Positions 20,193-29,618 of a DNA stretch of 64,000 nt are shown here, one piece after another. Position 1 is the stretch's first letter, and each line of letters starts with the position of its first letter. A program made the position numbers and the translations under genes. The stretch covers positions 3,410,001 through 3,474,000 of the forward strand of contig NZ_CP154859.1 in NCBI RefSeq assembly GCF_039614725.1, in the 5' to 3' direction. The stretch is from Thauera sp. JM12B12 (GTDB lineage: Bacteria; Pseudomonadota; Gammaproteobacteria; Burkholderiales; Rhodocyclaceae). The notes beneath the pieces were generated by a model that was given only the letters and a program-made list of their open reading frames with translations, was not told the DNA's origin and made no database searches.

Positions 20193-21551
20193 ATGTTCGA
20201 AAAGATCCTGATCGCGAACCGCGGGGAGATCGCCCTGCGCATCCTGCGGGCCTGCAGGGAGCTCGGCATCAAGACCGTTGCCGTGCACTCGACCGCCGAC
20301 ACCGAGGCCAAGTACGTGCGCCTGGCGGACGAATCGGTCTGCATCGGCCCGCCGCCCTCCGCGCAGAGCTACCTCAACGTCCCGGCGATCATCTCCGCGG
20401 CCGAGGTGACCGACGCCGAGGCCATCCACCCCGGCTACGGCTTCCTGTCCGAGAACGCTGACTTCGGCGAACGCGTCGAGCAGTCCGGTTTCGTCTTCAT
20501 CGGCCCCCGCCCCGACACCATCCGCCTGATGGGCGACAAGGTCTCGGCCAAGGACGCGATGAAGGCGGCGGGCGTGCCCTGCGTGCCCGGCTCGGACGGC
20601 GCCTTGCCCGAGGACCCGAAGGAAATCGTCAAGATCGCACGCGCCGTCGGCTACCCGGTGATCATCAAGGCCGCCGGCGGTGGCGGCGGGCGCGGCATGC
20701 GCGTGGTGCACACCGAGGCGGCGCTGCTCAACGCCGTGACCACCACCCGGGCCGAGGCGCAGGCCGCTTTCGGCAACCCCGTGGTGTACATGGAGAAGTT
20801 CCTCGAGAACCCGCGCCACGTCGAGATCCAGGTGCTGGCCGATCAGCACGGCAACGCCGTCTATCTGGGCGAGCGCGACTGCTCGATGCAGCGCCGCCAC
20901 CAGAAGGTGATCGAGGAGGCGCCCGCCCCCGGCATCGACCGCAAGCTCATTGCCAAGGTCGGCGAGCGCTGCGCCGAGGCCTGCCGCAAGATCGGCTACC
21001 GCGGCGCGGGCACTTTCGAGTTCCTCTACGAGAACGGCGAGTTCTACTTCATCGAGATGAACACGCGGGTTCAGGTCGAACACCCGGTGACGGAGCTCAT
21101 CACCGGCATCGACATCGTGCAGGCGCAGATCCGCATCGCCGCCGGCGAGAAACTGTGGTTCCGCCAGCGCGACATCGCGTTCCGCGGCCACGCGATCGAA
21201 TGCCGGGTCAACGCCGAGGACCCGTTCAAGTTCACCCCCTCGCCGGGACGCATCACCAACTGGCACACACCGGGCGGCCCCGGCGTGCGCGTGGACTCGC
21301 ACGTCTACAACGGCTACACCGTGCCGCCGCACTACGACTCGATGATCGGCAAGCTGATCACCTACGGCGACACGCGTGACCAGGCGATCCGGCGCATGCG
21401 CATCGCGCTGTCCGAGATGATGGTCGAGGGCATCAAGACCAACATCCCGCTGCACCAGACGCTGATGCTCGATCCGCGCTTCAACGAAGGCGGCACCAGC
21501 ATCCACTACCTCGAGCACAAGCTCGCGGATCGCAACGAAGTCCACGACTGA
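20193..21551 (+). CDS. accC: Acetyl-CoA carboxylase biotin carboxylase AccC
   Basis: ATP-dependent carboxylation of biotin on AccB. The 452-residue protein begins [17 protein letters not shown] and contains [13 protein letters not shown], the glycine-rich ATP loop [37 protein letters not shown] and [14 protein letters not shown] with the catalytic Arg. Complete and standard in length. Directly follows accB and is followed by prmA, a common betaproteobacterial order. Confidence 0.98.
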   Translation: MFEKILIANRGEIALRILRACRELGIKTVAVHSTADTEAKYVRLADESVCIGPPPSAQSYLNVPAIISAAEVTDAEAIHPGYGFLSENADFGERVEQSGFVFIGPRPDTIRLMGDKVSAKDAMKAAGVPCVPGSDGALPEDPKEIVKIARAVGYPVIIKAAGGGGGRGMRVVHTEAALLNAVTTTRAEAQAAFGNPVVYMEKFLENPRHVEIQVLADQHGNAVYLGERDCSMQRRHQKVIEEAPAPGIDRKLIAKVGERCAEACRKIGYRGAGTFEFLYENGEFYFIEMNTRVQVEHPVTELITGIDIVQAQIRIAAGEKLWFRQRDIAFRGHAIECRVNAEDPFKFTPSPGRITNWHTPGGPGVRVDSHVYNGYTVPPHYDSMIGKLITYGDTRDQAIRRMRIALSEMMVEGIKTNIPLHQTLMLDPRFNEGGTSIHYLEHKLADRNEVHD

Positions 21552-21558
21552 GCGCGCC

Positions 21559-22461
21559 ATGTGGATCTCGGTGACCCTTCAGGCCGACGCCGAAAAGGCC
21601 GAGGCGCTGTCCGACGCGTTGATGGAGGCGGGTGCGCTGTCAGTCTCGATCGAGGACGCCGACGCCGGCACCGAGGCCGAGAAGCCCCAGTTCGGCGAAC
21701 CCGGCCACCTGCCCACCGGTCTCTGGGACCACAGCCGGGTGATCGCGCTGTTCGACGGCGACACCGATCGGCAAGCGCTCGAAGCCGCGCTCGCCGACGC
21801 CAGTCGGACCGCCGGACTCCCGGCCGTGCCGCCGTTCACCACTGAGCAGATCGCCGAACAGAACTGGGTGCAGCTCACCCAGAGCCAGTTCGACCCGATC
21901 CGCATCACCGACCGGCTGTGGATCGTGCCGTCCTGGCACGAGGCACCGAACCCGCAAGCGATCAACATCGAGCTCGACCCCGGCATGGCATTCGGCACCG
22001 GCTCGCACCCGACCACGCGGCTGTGCCTGGAGTGGCTGTGCGACGCCGTGCAGCCCGGCTGCAGCGTGCTCGACTATGGCTGCGGCTCGGGCATCCTCGG
22101 CATCGCCGCCGCAAAGCTCGGAGCCGGCGACGTGCTCGGCATCGACATCGACGAGAAGGCGGTCGAAGCCGCACGCGACAATGCCGCGCGCAACGAAGCG
22201 ACGCTGCGCCTGCAACACTCGGCGGTGCCGCTCGGCGACACCTTCGACATCGTGGTCGCCAACATCCTCACCAACCCGCTCTGCGTGCTGGCGCCCGCGA
22301 TCGCGGCGCGCGTGGCGCCCGGCGGCCGGGTGGCACTGTCCGGCGTACTGGAAACCCAGGCCGGGCAGGTGATCGAGGCGTGGGCGCCGCTCATCGCACT
22401 GCAGGTCGGCGCCACGCTCGACGGCTGGATCCGCCTGGAAGGCCGTCGCCCCGGGCCATGA
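21559..22461 (+). CDS. prmA: Ribosomal protein L11 methyltransferase PrmA
   Basis: SAM-dependent trimethylation of ribosomal protein L11. The 300-residue product has a variable N-terminal substrate-recognition domain (first about 95 residues) and a Rossmann-type MTase domain with [33 protein letters not shown] (SAM loop) and the NILTNPL motif. It starts 7 nt after accC and its TGA overlaps the ATG of the next gene. Confidence 0.96.
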   Translation: MWISVTLQADAEKAEALSDALMEAGALSVSIEDADAGTEAEKPQFGEPGHLPTGLWDHSRVIALFDGDTDRQALEAALADASRTAGLPAVPPFTTEQIAEQNWVQLTQSQFDPIRITDRLWIVPSWHEAPNPQAINIELDPGMAFGTGSHPTTRLCLEWLCDAVQPGCSVLDYGCGSGILGIAAAKLGAGDVLGIDIDEKAVEAARDNAARNEATLRLQHSAVPLGDTFDIVVANILTNPLCVLAPAIAARVAPGGRVALSGVLETQAGQVIEAWAPLIALQVGATLDGWIRLEGRRPGP

Positions 22462-23771
22462 TGCTCACCCGCTGCCCCGCCTGCCAGACGGTGTTCCGGC
22501 TACGCCCGGAGCAACTGCACGCGCGGCGGGGCGAGGTGCGCTGCGGCCACTGCTTCCACCCCTTCAATGCGCTCGAGCATGCACTCGAGTTACCTGACGG
22601 GATGCCGCCGGCCCCACCGCCCCCTCCGGATGCGCTGTCGCAGCGCGCCCGCGGCACGCCCCCCGCCGCTCCTGCCGACAGCTTCAAGCAGTCCGGCGCC
22701 CCGGAGTTCGCCGCGCCGCCGACCGCGCCACCGCCCGCCGCCACCACGACGGATTTCCTCATCCTGGAGGACAGGCCGGCTACGGGCCCAATGCGCTCAT
22801 CGACCGCGGCGATGCTCGAGTTCGGCATACCCGAACTCGAATCGAGCGCCGATACCGATGCCGCTGACGGCGCCGCGGCCCAGGCCGAACCGGCACCGCC
22901 CCCCGCTCCTCGCGAGGCCGACGCCACAGGCGCTGGAATCGGGCCCGCAGCCAGACCGGCCACGTACGCGCCCGCAACGTTCGCAGCGCCACTGTCCGGT
23001 CATGGCGAAACACTGGCCGAAGACACCGATGCCTCGCCCGCACGCGCGTTTCCCGGCGTGCTGCGCAGCGGACGCCGTCCGCCACCGTCGGCTGAGCCGC
23101 TCGCGGCCAGGACCGAGCCGCCGCGCCCCGATGCCGCGCTGGAGCCGGCCTCGACACCCACCGTACCCGCCAGTGTCGGGAGCCTAGATGAGACCGCGCC
23201 GGCACCCGATCCGGCCACAGCCGAGACCGCCGGCCCCGAGCCCGACCTCGCTCGCCTCGACGCCACCTACGGCCGCCCGCCGAAGCGCGTGCATCCGGCA
23301 CTCGGCGCACTCGGCAGCCTGCTCGTCGTCGTGCTGACCACCCTGCTCGGCGCACAGACCCTCTACCTTTACCGTATGGAGATCGCACGCGAGCTCCCCG
23401 GCCTGCGCCCTCTTCTCACCGAAGCCTGCATGCAGGCCGGCTGCACGGTGCCCTATCCTCAGGATGCCGAACGAATCTCGATCGAGGCTTCGGACCTCCA
23501 GGCCGAGCCGGGCCGCCCCGGTCACTACCTGCTGCACACCACGCTCAACAACCGCGCCGAGTACCCGCAGCAGTGGCCGCAACTCGAGCTCACCCTCACC
23601 GACGCGGGCGACAATCCGATGTCGCGCCGGGTGCTGCCACCCGCCGACTGGCTGCCCGCCGGCGAGACCGGCGAAGCCTTTCCCGCACGCACGGCGATCG
23701 AGGTCCGCCTGCCCTTCCAGGTCGAAGGGCAGGCGCCGACCGGCTATCGCATCTACGCCTTCTACCCGTGA
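22458..23771 (+). CDS. Zinc-ribbon (MJ0042) DUF3426 membrane protein
   Basis: A 437-residue protein of a betaproteobacterial family usually found after prmA. It starts with an MJ0042-type zinc ribbon ([15 protein letters not shown]...CGHCFHPF), followed by about 230 residues rich in Ala, Pro, Glu and Thr, one transmembrane helix (around residues 275-298, [18 protein letters not shown]) and a C-terminal periplasmic DUF3426 domain with a Cys pair ([13 protein letters not shown]). Function is unknown; the topology suggests a cytoplasmic sensor ribbon linked to a periplasmic domain. Start overlaps prmA by 4 nt (ATGA). Confidence 0.88.
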   Translation: MMLTRCPACQTVFRLRPEQLHARRGEVRCGHCFHPFNALEHALELPDGMPPAPPPPPDALSQRARGTPPAAPADSFKQSGAPEFAAPPTAPPPAATTTDFLILEDRPATGPMRSSTAAMLEFGIPELESSADTDAADGAAAQAEPAPPPAPREADATGAGIGPAARPATYAPATFAAPLSGHGETLAEDTDASPARAFPGVLRSGRRPPPSAEPLAARTEPPRPDAALEPASTPTVPASVGSLDETAPAPDPATAETAGPEPDLARLDATYGRPPKRVHPALGALGSLLVVVLTTLLGAQTLYLYRMEIARELPGLRPLLTEACMQAGCTVPYPQDAERISIEASDLQAEPGRPGHYLLHTTLNNRAEYPQQWPQLELTLTDAGDNPMSRRVLPPADWLPAGETGEAFPARTAIEVRLPFQVEGQAPTGYRIYAFYP

Positions 23772-23774
23772 ACG

Positions 23775-23803
23775 CATGCAGGACCCAGCGGGCCCTGCAT
23801 GCC
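23775..23803. terminator. Hairpin between convergent genes
   Basis: A 13-bp inverted repeat (GCATGCAGGACCC / GGGCCCTGCATGC, one mismatch) with a 3-nt loop separates two converging genes. The position suits a bidirectional terminator, but there is no T tract on either side. Confidence 0.5.
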
Positions 23804-23822
23804 GAGCGGGCACCTCGACCGT

Positions 23823-24278
23823 TCAGCGCGAGACGCGCGTCGTACCGCCGTCGCGCAGCACCCTCACGCGATCTCCGGCCCGGAAGCCCTCGCCTTCGTC
23901 GGCCTGCACCACCGCGAGGAACTGGCCGTTGTCCAGGCGCACGGTGAGCTCCACCCCCTGAGTGCGGGTCGCGCCCTCCTCGACCGCGGCGCCTGCCAGG
24001 CCGCCCGCCACCGCGCCGATCACGGTCGCCACCGCCTGGCCACGCCCGCCGCCGATCGTGCTGCCGGCGATGCCGCCCACGGCAGCACCCGCCACCGAGC
24101 CGATCGGCGTCTTGGTGCCCTCGAGCAGCACACCGCGCACCGACTCGATCGTGCCGAACTGCACGGTCATCGCACGCCGCGCCTCGGTGCGGGAATACGT
24201 CCCGCCTCCCAGACCCTGTGCGCACCCGCCCAACACCAGCACCGCAACCGCCGCGGCAGCCATCGCGCGCAATTTCAT
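23823..24278 (-). CDS. SlyB-like glycine-zipper outer-membrane lipoprotein
   Basis: A 151-residue lipoprotein with leader MKLRAMAAAAVAVLVLGGC (Cys19). The centre is a glycine-zipper segment (GSVAGAAVGGIAGSTIGGG ... IGAVAGGLAGAAVEE) as in the 17-kDa antigen/SlyB family, and the C-terminus is a small beta domain (ELTVRLDNGQFLAVVQ). SlyB proteins are structural outer-membrane lipoproteins. The ATG at 24278 is 11 nt after the pfkB-family gene, so the two are probably cotranscribed. Confidence 0.88.
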   Translation of the reverse strand: MKLRAMAAAAVAVLVLGGCAQGLGGGTYSRTEARRAMTVQFGTIESVRGVLLEGTKTPIGSVAGAAVGGIAGSTIGGGRGQAVATVIGAVAGGLAGAAVEEGATRTQGVELTVRLDNGQFLAVVQADEGEGFRAGDRVRVLRDGGTTRVSR

Positions 24279-24289
24279 CGTCGTCCGAT

Positions 24290-25225
24290 TCACCAGAGTT
24301 CCTCCCCGAAAGCCTCGCGGTAACGGCGTCCAACGTCCGCCCGCGTCGGTTGATGATTCTGCCCGCCGCGATGCGCGATCTTGATCGCGCCCATCACGGC
24401 CGCCAGACGCGCGCTCCGGCGCATGTCCCAGCCGTTCGCCAAACCGTGCAGCAGCCCTGACCGATACGCGTCCCCGCAACCGGTCGGATCCACGATCGCA
24501 TCTGCCTTCACCGCCGGCACCGTGAACACCTCACCCCGCCAATGCACGCGCGATCCCTCGGCACCGAGCGTCACGACCAGGGCTTCGACCTCGCGCGCGA
24601 GCGCCTCCTCGCTGCGCCCGGTCTTGTCGCACATCAGGCGTGCCTCGTAGTCATTGACCGTACAGTAACGCGCCTGTTGCAGACATTTCAGTAACGCTTC
24701 GCTACCGAGGATCGGCAGGGCCTGGCCCGGATCGAACACGAAAGGCACGCCCGCCGCGGAAAAACCATCGGCGTGGCGCAGCATGCCGTCGGCGCCATCC
24801 GGCGACACGATGCCCAGTTCGGCACCCTTCGCGCTGCGCACGTCATTGAGGTGAGAGTGGAACATCGCCCCCGGGTGGAAGGCGGTGATCTGGTTGTCGT
24901 CGAGGTCGGTGGTGATGAAGGCCTGGGCGGTGTAGGTGCCCGCCACCTCGCGCACGAAATCCTCGCGCAGCCCGAGTGCCCGCAGGCGCGCGCGATAGGG
25001 GCCCGCGTCCTCGCCCACGGTGGCGACGATCACTGGATCGCTGCCGAGCAGCTTGAGACTGTAGGCGATGTTGCCCGCGCAGCCGCCGAACTCCCGGCGC
25101 ATGTCGGGCACCAGGAAGGAGACGTTGAGGATGTGGATCTGCTCGGGGAGGATGTGGTTCTTGAAGCGGTCGTTGAAGACCATGATCGAGTCGTAGGCGA
25201 CCGATCCGCAGACGAGGATGGACAT
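24290..25225 (-). CDS. PfkB-family carbohydrate/nucleoside kinase
   Basis: A 311-residue ribokinase-fold kinase. It begins ILVCGSVAYDSIMVF, has the substrate-binding FGGCAGNIAYSL motif and the C-terminal PfkB signature as DPTGCGDAYRSG, where the usual GAGD reads GCGD; the catalytic Asp is kept. Such proteins in betaproteobacteria are often labelled adenosine kinase, but substrate cannot be decided from sequence. I chose ATG 25225; a GTG nine nucleotides upstream is possible. Confidence 0.88.
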   Translation of the reverse strand: MSILVCGSVAYDSIMVFNDRFKNHILPEQIHILNVSFLVPDMRREFGGCAGNIAYSLKLLGSDPVIVATVGEDAGPYRARLRALGLREDFVREVAGTYTAQAFITTDLDDNQITAFHPGAMFHSHLNDVRSAKGAELGIVSPDGADGMLRHADGFSAAGVPFVFDPGQALPILGSEALLKCLQQARYCTVNDYEARLMCDKTGRSEEALAREVEALVVTLGAEGSRVHWRGEVFTVPAVKADAIVDPTGCGDAYRSGLLHGLANGWDMRRSARLAAVMGAIKIAHRGGQNHQPTRADVGRRYREAFGEELW

Positions 25226-25260
25226 GGGCGGCACGCAGGCGGGCTGTTGGCTGAGCGCCG

Positions 25261-25266
25261 ATTATA
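25261..25266 (-). promoter_or_regulatory. -10 element for the PfkB-family gene
   Basis: A perfect TATAAT on the minus strand 36 nt before the start codon, in the 60-bp gap after the HIT gene. No recognisable -35. The HIT stop codon just upstream lies in the loop of a 7-bp GGCGGCC/GGCCGCC hairpin that may attenuate read-through. Confidence 0.4.
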
Positions 25267-25285
25267 CGCGGCGCCTCAGGCGGCC

Positions 25286-25726
25286 TCAGGCCGCCGACTG
25301 CAGCGCCGCGCGCAGCTTGACCGCCATGTCCTCCAGCGCCGCGCGCGGCGGGTTCTTCACCGGCCAGGCCAGCTCCATGCCATCGCCTTCCCAGCGCGGC
25401 AGCACATGGATGTGGAAGTGGAAGACGGTCTGCGCCCCGGCCTTCTCGTTGGCCTGGAAGAGCGTCACCCCTTCGCAGCCGAAGGCCGCCTTGGCCGCGC
25501 GTGCCATGCGCGCCGCGGTACGGAACGCCGCCCCGGCGAGTTCGTCGTCGAGCGCATAGACATTGGCGCGATGCGGCTTGACGAGCACGAGCATGTGGCC
25601 GGGGTTCACCGACTGGATGTCCATGATCACCAGCGTGTGCTCGTCCTCATGGACGCGCGAGGCGGGCAGCTCGCCGCTCACGATGCGGCAGAAGACACAG
25701 TTGTCGGCTTGGGTGGGCGTGCTCAT
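25286..25726 (-). CDS. HIT-family nucleotide hydrolase
   Basis: A 146-residue histidine-triad protein with CVFCRIVSGELPAS at the N-terminus (two Cys, possible zinc site), the central LVIMDIQSVNPGHMLVLVK and the triad HFHIHVLPR. HIT enzymes hydrolyse or transfer nucleoside phosphoramidates or dinucleoside polyphosphates; the substrate is not determinable here. The start at 25726 gives the family length. Divergent from the olsB-like gene. Confidence 0.92.
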   Translation of the reverse strand: MSTPTQADNCVFCRIVSGELPASRVHEDEHTLVIMDIQSVNPGHMLVLVKPHRANVYALDDELAGAAFRTAARMARAAKAAFGCEGVTLFQANEKAGAQTVFHFHIHVLPRWEGDGMELAWPVKNPPRAALEDMAVKLRAALQSAA

Positions 25727-25834
25727 CCGCGAGGGCTCCCGGGCTGGATCGTCATCGCATCGTAACCAGCACGTCACCGCGTCGCAACGCGGGCTTTCGA
25801 GAATGGCGCCACCCGAACAGGACGGAAGAACGCC

Positions 25835-26602
25835 ATGCTCCAGCACCTCCAGCCCCGCCAGGACGGCCGCGCGCACGCATCACGCGCACTCCACGTCGGC
25901 CTCGCCACCTGCGAGACCGAGATCCTCGAAGCTCAGAAGCTTCGCTACCGCGTCTTCGCCGAGGAGATGGGTGCCCGCCTGCCCACGCGCACGCCGGGCG
26001 TCGATCGCGACATCTACGACCCGTTCTGCTCTCACCTGATCGTGCGCGACGAAGCGGCCGGCCGCATCGTCGGCACCTACCGCATCCTGTCACCCACGGC
26101 TGCGCGCCGGGTCGGAGGCTACTACTCCGAGAACGAGTTCGACCTCACCCGTCTGCAGCACCTGCGCAGCCGGCTGGTCGAGATCGGACGCTCCTGCATC
26201 GACCCCGACTACCGCAGCGGAGCGGTGATCGCGCTGCTGTGGTCGGGCCTGGCGCGCTACATGCAGGAGAACGGCCACGACTACCTGATCGGCTGCGCCT
26301 CCATCAGCATGGCCGACGGCGGGCACACCGCGGCCAGCCTGTATAATCGCCTGCGCGAACGACACCTCGCGCCGCTGGAATACCACGTGTTCCCGCGCTA
26401 CCCCCTGCCGCTGGCCAGCCTGCGCGGCGACCTCGACGCCGAGGCACCGCCGCTCATCAAGGGCTACCTGCGCGCCGGCGCCTGGATCTGCGGCGCACCC
26501 GCCTGGGATCCCGATTTCAACACCGCGGACCTGCCCATCCTGATGCCGATCAACAAGGTGGATGCACGCTACGCCCGCCATTTCATGGGACGCCAGGACT
26601 GA
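25835..26602 (+). CDS. olsB: Ornithine-acyl-ACP N-acyltransferase (OlsB-like GNAT)
   Basis: A 255-residue GNAT-superfamily protein of the OlsB/hemolysin-like type: EILEAQKLRYRVFAEEMGARL, DPFCSHLIVRDEAAGRIVGTYRIL, EIGRSCIDPDYRSGAVI and LIGCASISMADGG. OlsB acylates ornithine with a 3-hydroxy fatty acid, the first step of ornithine-lipid synthesis. The assignment is strengthened by the PlsC-type acyltransferase 32 nt downstream, which would be OlsA. GGACGGAAG precedes the ATG. Substrate is inferred from family and pairing, not seen directly. Confidence 0.85.
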   Translation: MLQHLQPRQDGRAHASRALHVGLATCETEILEAQKLRYRVFAEEMGARLPTRTPGVDRDIYDPFCSHLIVRDEAAGRIVGTYRILSPTAARRVGGYYSENEFDLTRLQHLRSRLVEIGRSCIDPDYRSGAVIALLWSGLARYMQENGHDYLIGCASISMADGGHTAASLYNRLRERHLAPLEYHVFPRYPLPLASLRGDLDAEAPPLIKGYLRAGAWICGAPAWDPDFNTADLPILMPINKVDARYARHFMGRQD

Positions 26603-26634
26603 ACCAAGACGCCCGCACCCCGCGCCCGCAGCCC

Positions 26635-27498
26635 ATGTCAGACACGCCTGCCGCAGCGGCACGTCGCGACGCCGGCCACGCCGTCGAAGCGCCGGCCTGC
26701 ACGCTCGACCGCCCCGCCCCGGCCCTGCTTCGCGGGTGGCGCTGTCTGCGGCTCGTCCTCCACCTCGTGCTGGGCGCGCTGACGATCGCGCTGGTCTACC
26801 CCTTCACCCGCCGCCCCACCCACCAGGCCCTGCGCCGGCGCTGGTCGCGCGCGCTGCTGAAGGTGCTCGGTATCGAGCTGGACACGCGTGGCGAGGCGGT
26901 CGCCCCCGGCTGCATGCTGGTCGCCAACCACATCTCCTGGGTGGACATCTTCGTCATCAACGCGCTCGCGCCGGCGGCCTTCGTGTCGAAGGCCGAGGTG
27001 CGCGCGTGGCCGTTGATCGGCTGGCTCGCGGCGAAGAACGACACCATCTTCCTGCGCCGCGGCAGCCGCGGCCACGCCCGCATCATCAACGCGGAGACGG
27101 CCGCGCTGCTCGACGCAGGCTGCAACGTCGCGATCTTCCCGGAGGGCACCACGACCGACGGTAGCCGCCTGCTGCACTTCCATGCCGCGCTGATTCAACC
27201 GGCGATCGCCTGCGCGCATCCGGTGCAGCCGCTCGCCCTGCAGTATCTGACGCCCGCCGGCCACTTCACGCGGGCGCCGGCCTACGATGGTGAGCTCAGC
27301 CTCGGCCAGTGCGTGGCGAACATCCTCGCTGCACGCCGCACGGTGGCACGCGTCACCGTGGCCGCCCCGATCGCGACCGCCGACGGCGGCGACCGCCGCA
27401 GCCTCGCCAGCCGCACGCGTGCGCAGATCGCCCGGGTGATCGGAGTGGCGGACGCTGCGCCAGCGCTTCCGGGTGACGCGTCGTCTCGCGCCCACTGA
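26635..27498 (+). CDS. olsA: PlsC-family 1-acyl transferase (OlsA-like)
   Basis: A 287-residue membrane-associated acyltransferase. An N-terminal hydrophobic segment (about residues 40-58) is followed by the H-X4-D catalytic motif NHISWVDIF, the FLRRGSRGHAR motif and FPEGTTTDGSRLL. This is the plsC/LPAAT domain. Next to an OlsB-like gene, the likely role is O-acylation of lyso-ornithine lipid; a phosphatidic-acid role is the alternative. The last 20 residues are Ala-rich. Confidence 0.87.
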   Translation: MSDTPAAAARRDAGHAVEAPACTLDRPAPALLRGWRCLRLVLHLVLGALTIALVYPFTRRPTHQALRRRWSRALLKVLGIELDTRGEAVAPGCMLVANHISWVDIFVINALAPAAFVSKAEVRAWPLIGWLAAKNDTIFLRRGSRGHARIINAETAALLDAGCNVAIFPEGTTTDGSRLLHFHAALIQPAIACAHPVQPLALQYLTPAGHFTRAPAYDGELSLGQCVANILAARRTVARVTVAAPIATADGGDRRSLASRTRAQIARVIGVADAAPALPGDASSRAH

Positions 27499-27553
27499 GC
27501 GACACCAGCCGGCCCCGGCCGGAACGCCTCGCCTTCGTGCTGCGAACGCCCGC

Positions 27554-28351
27554 TCAGCCCTGTACCTGGAACACGGCATCGTCCTCGATGCGCAGCGCGG
27601 TGAGCTTGCCCCCCCATACGCAGCCCGAATCCAGCGCGATCAGGCCCGGCTCACGATAGAACCCCAGCGCCGACCAGTGGCCGCACACGACGGTGTGCGT
27701 GCGGCTGAAGCGGTCGGGCACGCGGAACCACGGCATCATCCCGGGCGGCGCCTTGTGCGGCGCACCCTTGGCGCGCAAGTCCATGCGCCCGTCGGCGCTG
27801 CAGAACCGCAGGCGGGTGAGCGCGTTGACGATGACCCGCAGGCGGTCCCAGCCCTTGAGCCCGTCCGACCAGCGCTCCGGCTGGTTGCCTGCCAGGTGCA
27901 GGAGGAAACTGCGCGCCCGCGTGCCGCGCAGGGCGGTGCTGACCTCGCCCGCGAGCGCCTGCGCACGCGTCACCGTCCACCCCGGCAACAGACCTGCATG
28001 CACGAGCACGTGCTCGCCATGCACTTCCAGCAGCGGCAGGCAGGACAGCCAGTCGAGCAGCTCGTCGCGGTCGGGCGCCTCGAGCACCTGGTAAAGGGTG
28101 TCGTCGCTGTCTCTGCGCTTGAGTCCCGCAGCCACCATCAGCAGGTACAGATCATGGTTGCCGAGCACGATGCGGGCCACATCGCCGAGGTCACGCAGGA
28201 AGCGCAGCACGCGCAGCGACTCCGGCCCACGATTGACGAGATCGCCAACGATCCATAGCCGGTCTCGCGCGGGATCGAAGGCGAGCCTGTCGAGCATCCG
28301 GTCGAGCGCCGCGTAGCAGCCCTGAATGTCTCCGATTGCGTATGTAGCCAT
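27554..28351 (-). CDS. apaH: Symmetrical bis(5'-nucleosyl)-tetraphosphatase ApaH
   Basis: Hydrolyses Ap4A and related dinucleotides, including RNA-cap forms. The 265-residue calcineurin-like phosphoesterase shows the metal-binding motifs GDIQGCYAALD, GDLVNRGPES, GNHD and the later VHAGLLPGW and CGHWSALG. Complete. AGGAAG lies 7 nt before the ATG at 28351. Confidence 0.96.
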   Translation of the reverse strand: MATYAIGDIQGCYAALDRMLDRLAFDPARDRLWIVGDLVNRGPESLRVLRFLRDLGDVARIVLGNHDLYLLMVAAGLKRRDSDDTLYQVLEAPDRDELLDWLSCLPLLEVHGEHVLVHAGLLPGWTVTRAQALAGEVSTALRGTRARSFLLHLAGNQPERWSDGLKGWDRLRVIVNALTRLRFCSADGRMDLRAKGAPHKAPPGMMPWFRVPDRFSRTHTVVCGHWSALGFYREPGLIALDSGCVWGGKLTALRIEDDAVFQVQG

Positions 28352-28406
28352 CGCTTCCTGTAGTCGCCGGCGACGAGCCGGCCCGCCTCGAGCGTTTGCG
28401 GTGAGA

Positions 28407-28427
28407 GCGGAGCGGCGGCCGCTCCGC
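28407..28427 (-). terminator. GC hairpin downstream of the epimerase gene
   Basis: Perfect inverted repeat GCGGAGCGG-cgg-CCGCTCCGC directly after the epimerase stop codon. It lacks a T run, so it may only stabilise the 3' end or reduce read-through into apaH. Confidence 0.35.
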
Positions 28428-28439
28428 CCCTTTCGGGTC

Positions 28440-29447
28440 CTATACCTTGTAGTACTCGCGGTACCAGGCGACGAAGCGCCCCACCCCGTCGCGCACGCTG
28501 GTGGCCGGCGCAAAGCCGGTCCAGGCGTTGAGCGCAGCGGTGTCGGCATAGGTCGCAGGCACGTCGCCATCCTGCAGCGGCAGGAAATTCTTCTGCGCGG
28601 TGACGCCGAGCGCGTCCTCGATCGCGGCGACGAAGTCCATCAACTCGACCGGGTCGTGGTTGCCGATGTTGAACACGCGGAAGGGCGCATCGCTCGTGCC
28701 CGGGTTGGGCTGCAGCGCGTCGAAGACGGGGTCCGGCGCCGCGACGTGGTCCAGCGTGCGGATCACGCCCTCGACGATGTCGTCGACATAGGTGAAGTCG
28801 CGCTTCATGCGCCCATGGTTGAAGACGTCGATCGGCCGCCCCTCCAGGATCGCCTTCGTGAACAGGAACAGGGCCATGTCCGGCCGCCCCCACGGCCCAT
28901 ACACGGTGAAGAAGCGCAGGCCGGTGGTCGGCAGGCCGTAGAGATGGCTGTAGGTGTGCGCCATCAGCTCGTTGGCCTTCTTGGTCGCCGCGTAGATGCT
29001 CACCGGATGGTCGACGCTGTCGGCCTCGGAGAACGGCATCTTGGTGTTGCCGCCATACACGCTCGAGCTGGATGCATAGACGAGGTGCTGCACCCTGGCA
29101 TGGCGGCAGCCCTCGAGGATGTTCATGAAGCCGACGACGTTGCTGTCGATGTAGGCGTGCGGGTTCTGCAGCGAGTAGCGCACCCCGGCCTGGGCGGCGA
29201 GGTGGATCACGCGGTCGAACTTCTCGGCGGCGAACAGCGCCTCCATGCCGGCGCGGTCGGCCACGTCCATCTTCACGAAGCGGAAGCCCGCGTGCGGCGT
29301 GAGGCGGGCCAGCCGCGCCTCCTTCAAGGTGGGGTCGTAGTAGTCGTTGAGGTTGTCGAGACCGACGACTTCATCGCCGCGGGCGAGCAGGCGCAGGGAC
29401 GTGTGCATGCCGATGAAGCCGGCGGCACCGGTGACGAGAATTTTCAT
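28440..29447 (-). CDS. NAD-dependent epimerase, UDP-glucuronate 4-epimerase type
   Basis: A 335-residue extended-SDR sugar-nucleotide epimerase. It has the NAD loop [32 protein letters not shown] (typical of the CapI/GlcA-epimerase group), the catalytic SSSSVYG and YAATKKANE (Y-X3-K), and [19 protein letters not shown]. The product would be UDP-galacturonate for envelope polysaccharide or lipopolysaccharide. Placed next to waaA, consistent with an LPS role, but transcribed in the opposite direction. Substrate is inferred from motif similarity. Confidence 0.88.
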   Translation of the reverse strand: MKILVTGAAGFIGMHTSLRLLARGDEVVGLDNLNDYYDPTLKEARLARLTPHAGFRFVKMDVADRAGMEALFAAEKFDRVIHLAAQAGVRYSLQNPHAYIDSNVVGFMNILEGCRHARVQHLVYASSSSVYGGNTKMPFSEADSVDHPVSIYAATKKANELMAHTYSHLYGLPTTGLRFFTVYGPWGRPDMALFLFTKAILEGRPIDVFNHGRMKRDFTYVDDIVEGVIRTLDHVAAPDPVFDALQPNPGTSDAPFRVFNIGNHDPVELMDFVAAIEDALGVTAQKNFLPLQDGDVPATYADTAALNAWTGFAPATSVRDGVGRFVAWYREYYKV

Positions 29448-29585
29448 GGAGGGGACGAGCCGAGTGGAGAGCGGGCGAAAAATCGAAATGCGCCGGGATT
29501 ATCGCATGCGGGAACGGTGCGCAGATGTGACGGGTTTCTTGCAGCGCATGCGCCGAGCGCGCAGCGGTCGCAGGGCAAGCTTGCT

Positions 29586-29591
29586 TATACT
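29586..29591 (+). promoter_or_regulatory. waaA -10 element
   Basis: TATACT 28 nt upstream of the waaA ATG in the 171-bp divergent gap with the epimerase gene. No clear -35 hexamer. Confidence 0.35.
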
Positions 29592-29618
29592 TGCGCGGTC
29601 GCGATCCACCCTGACTCG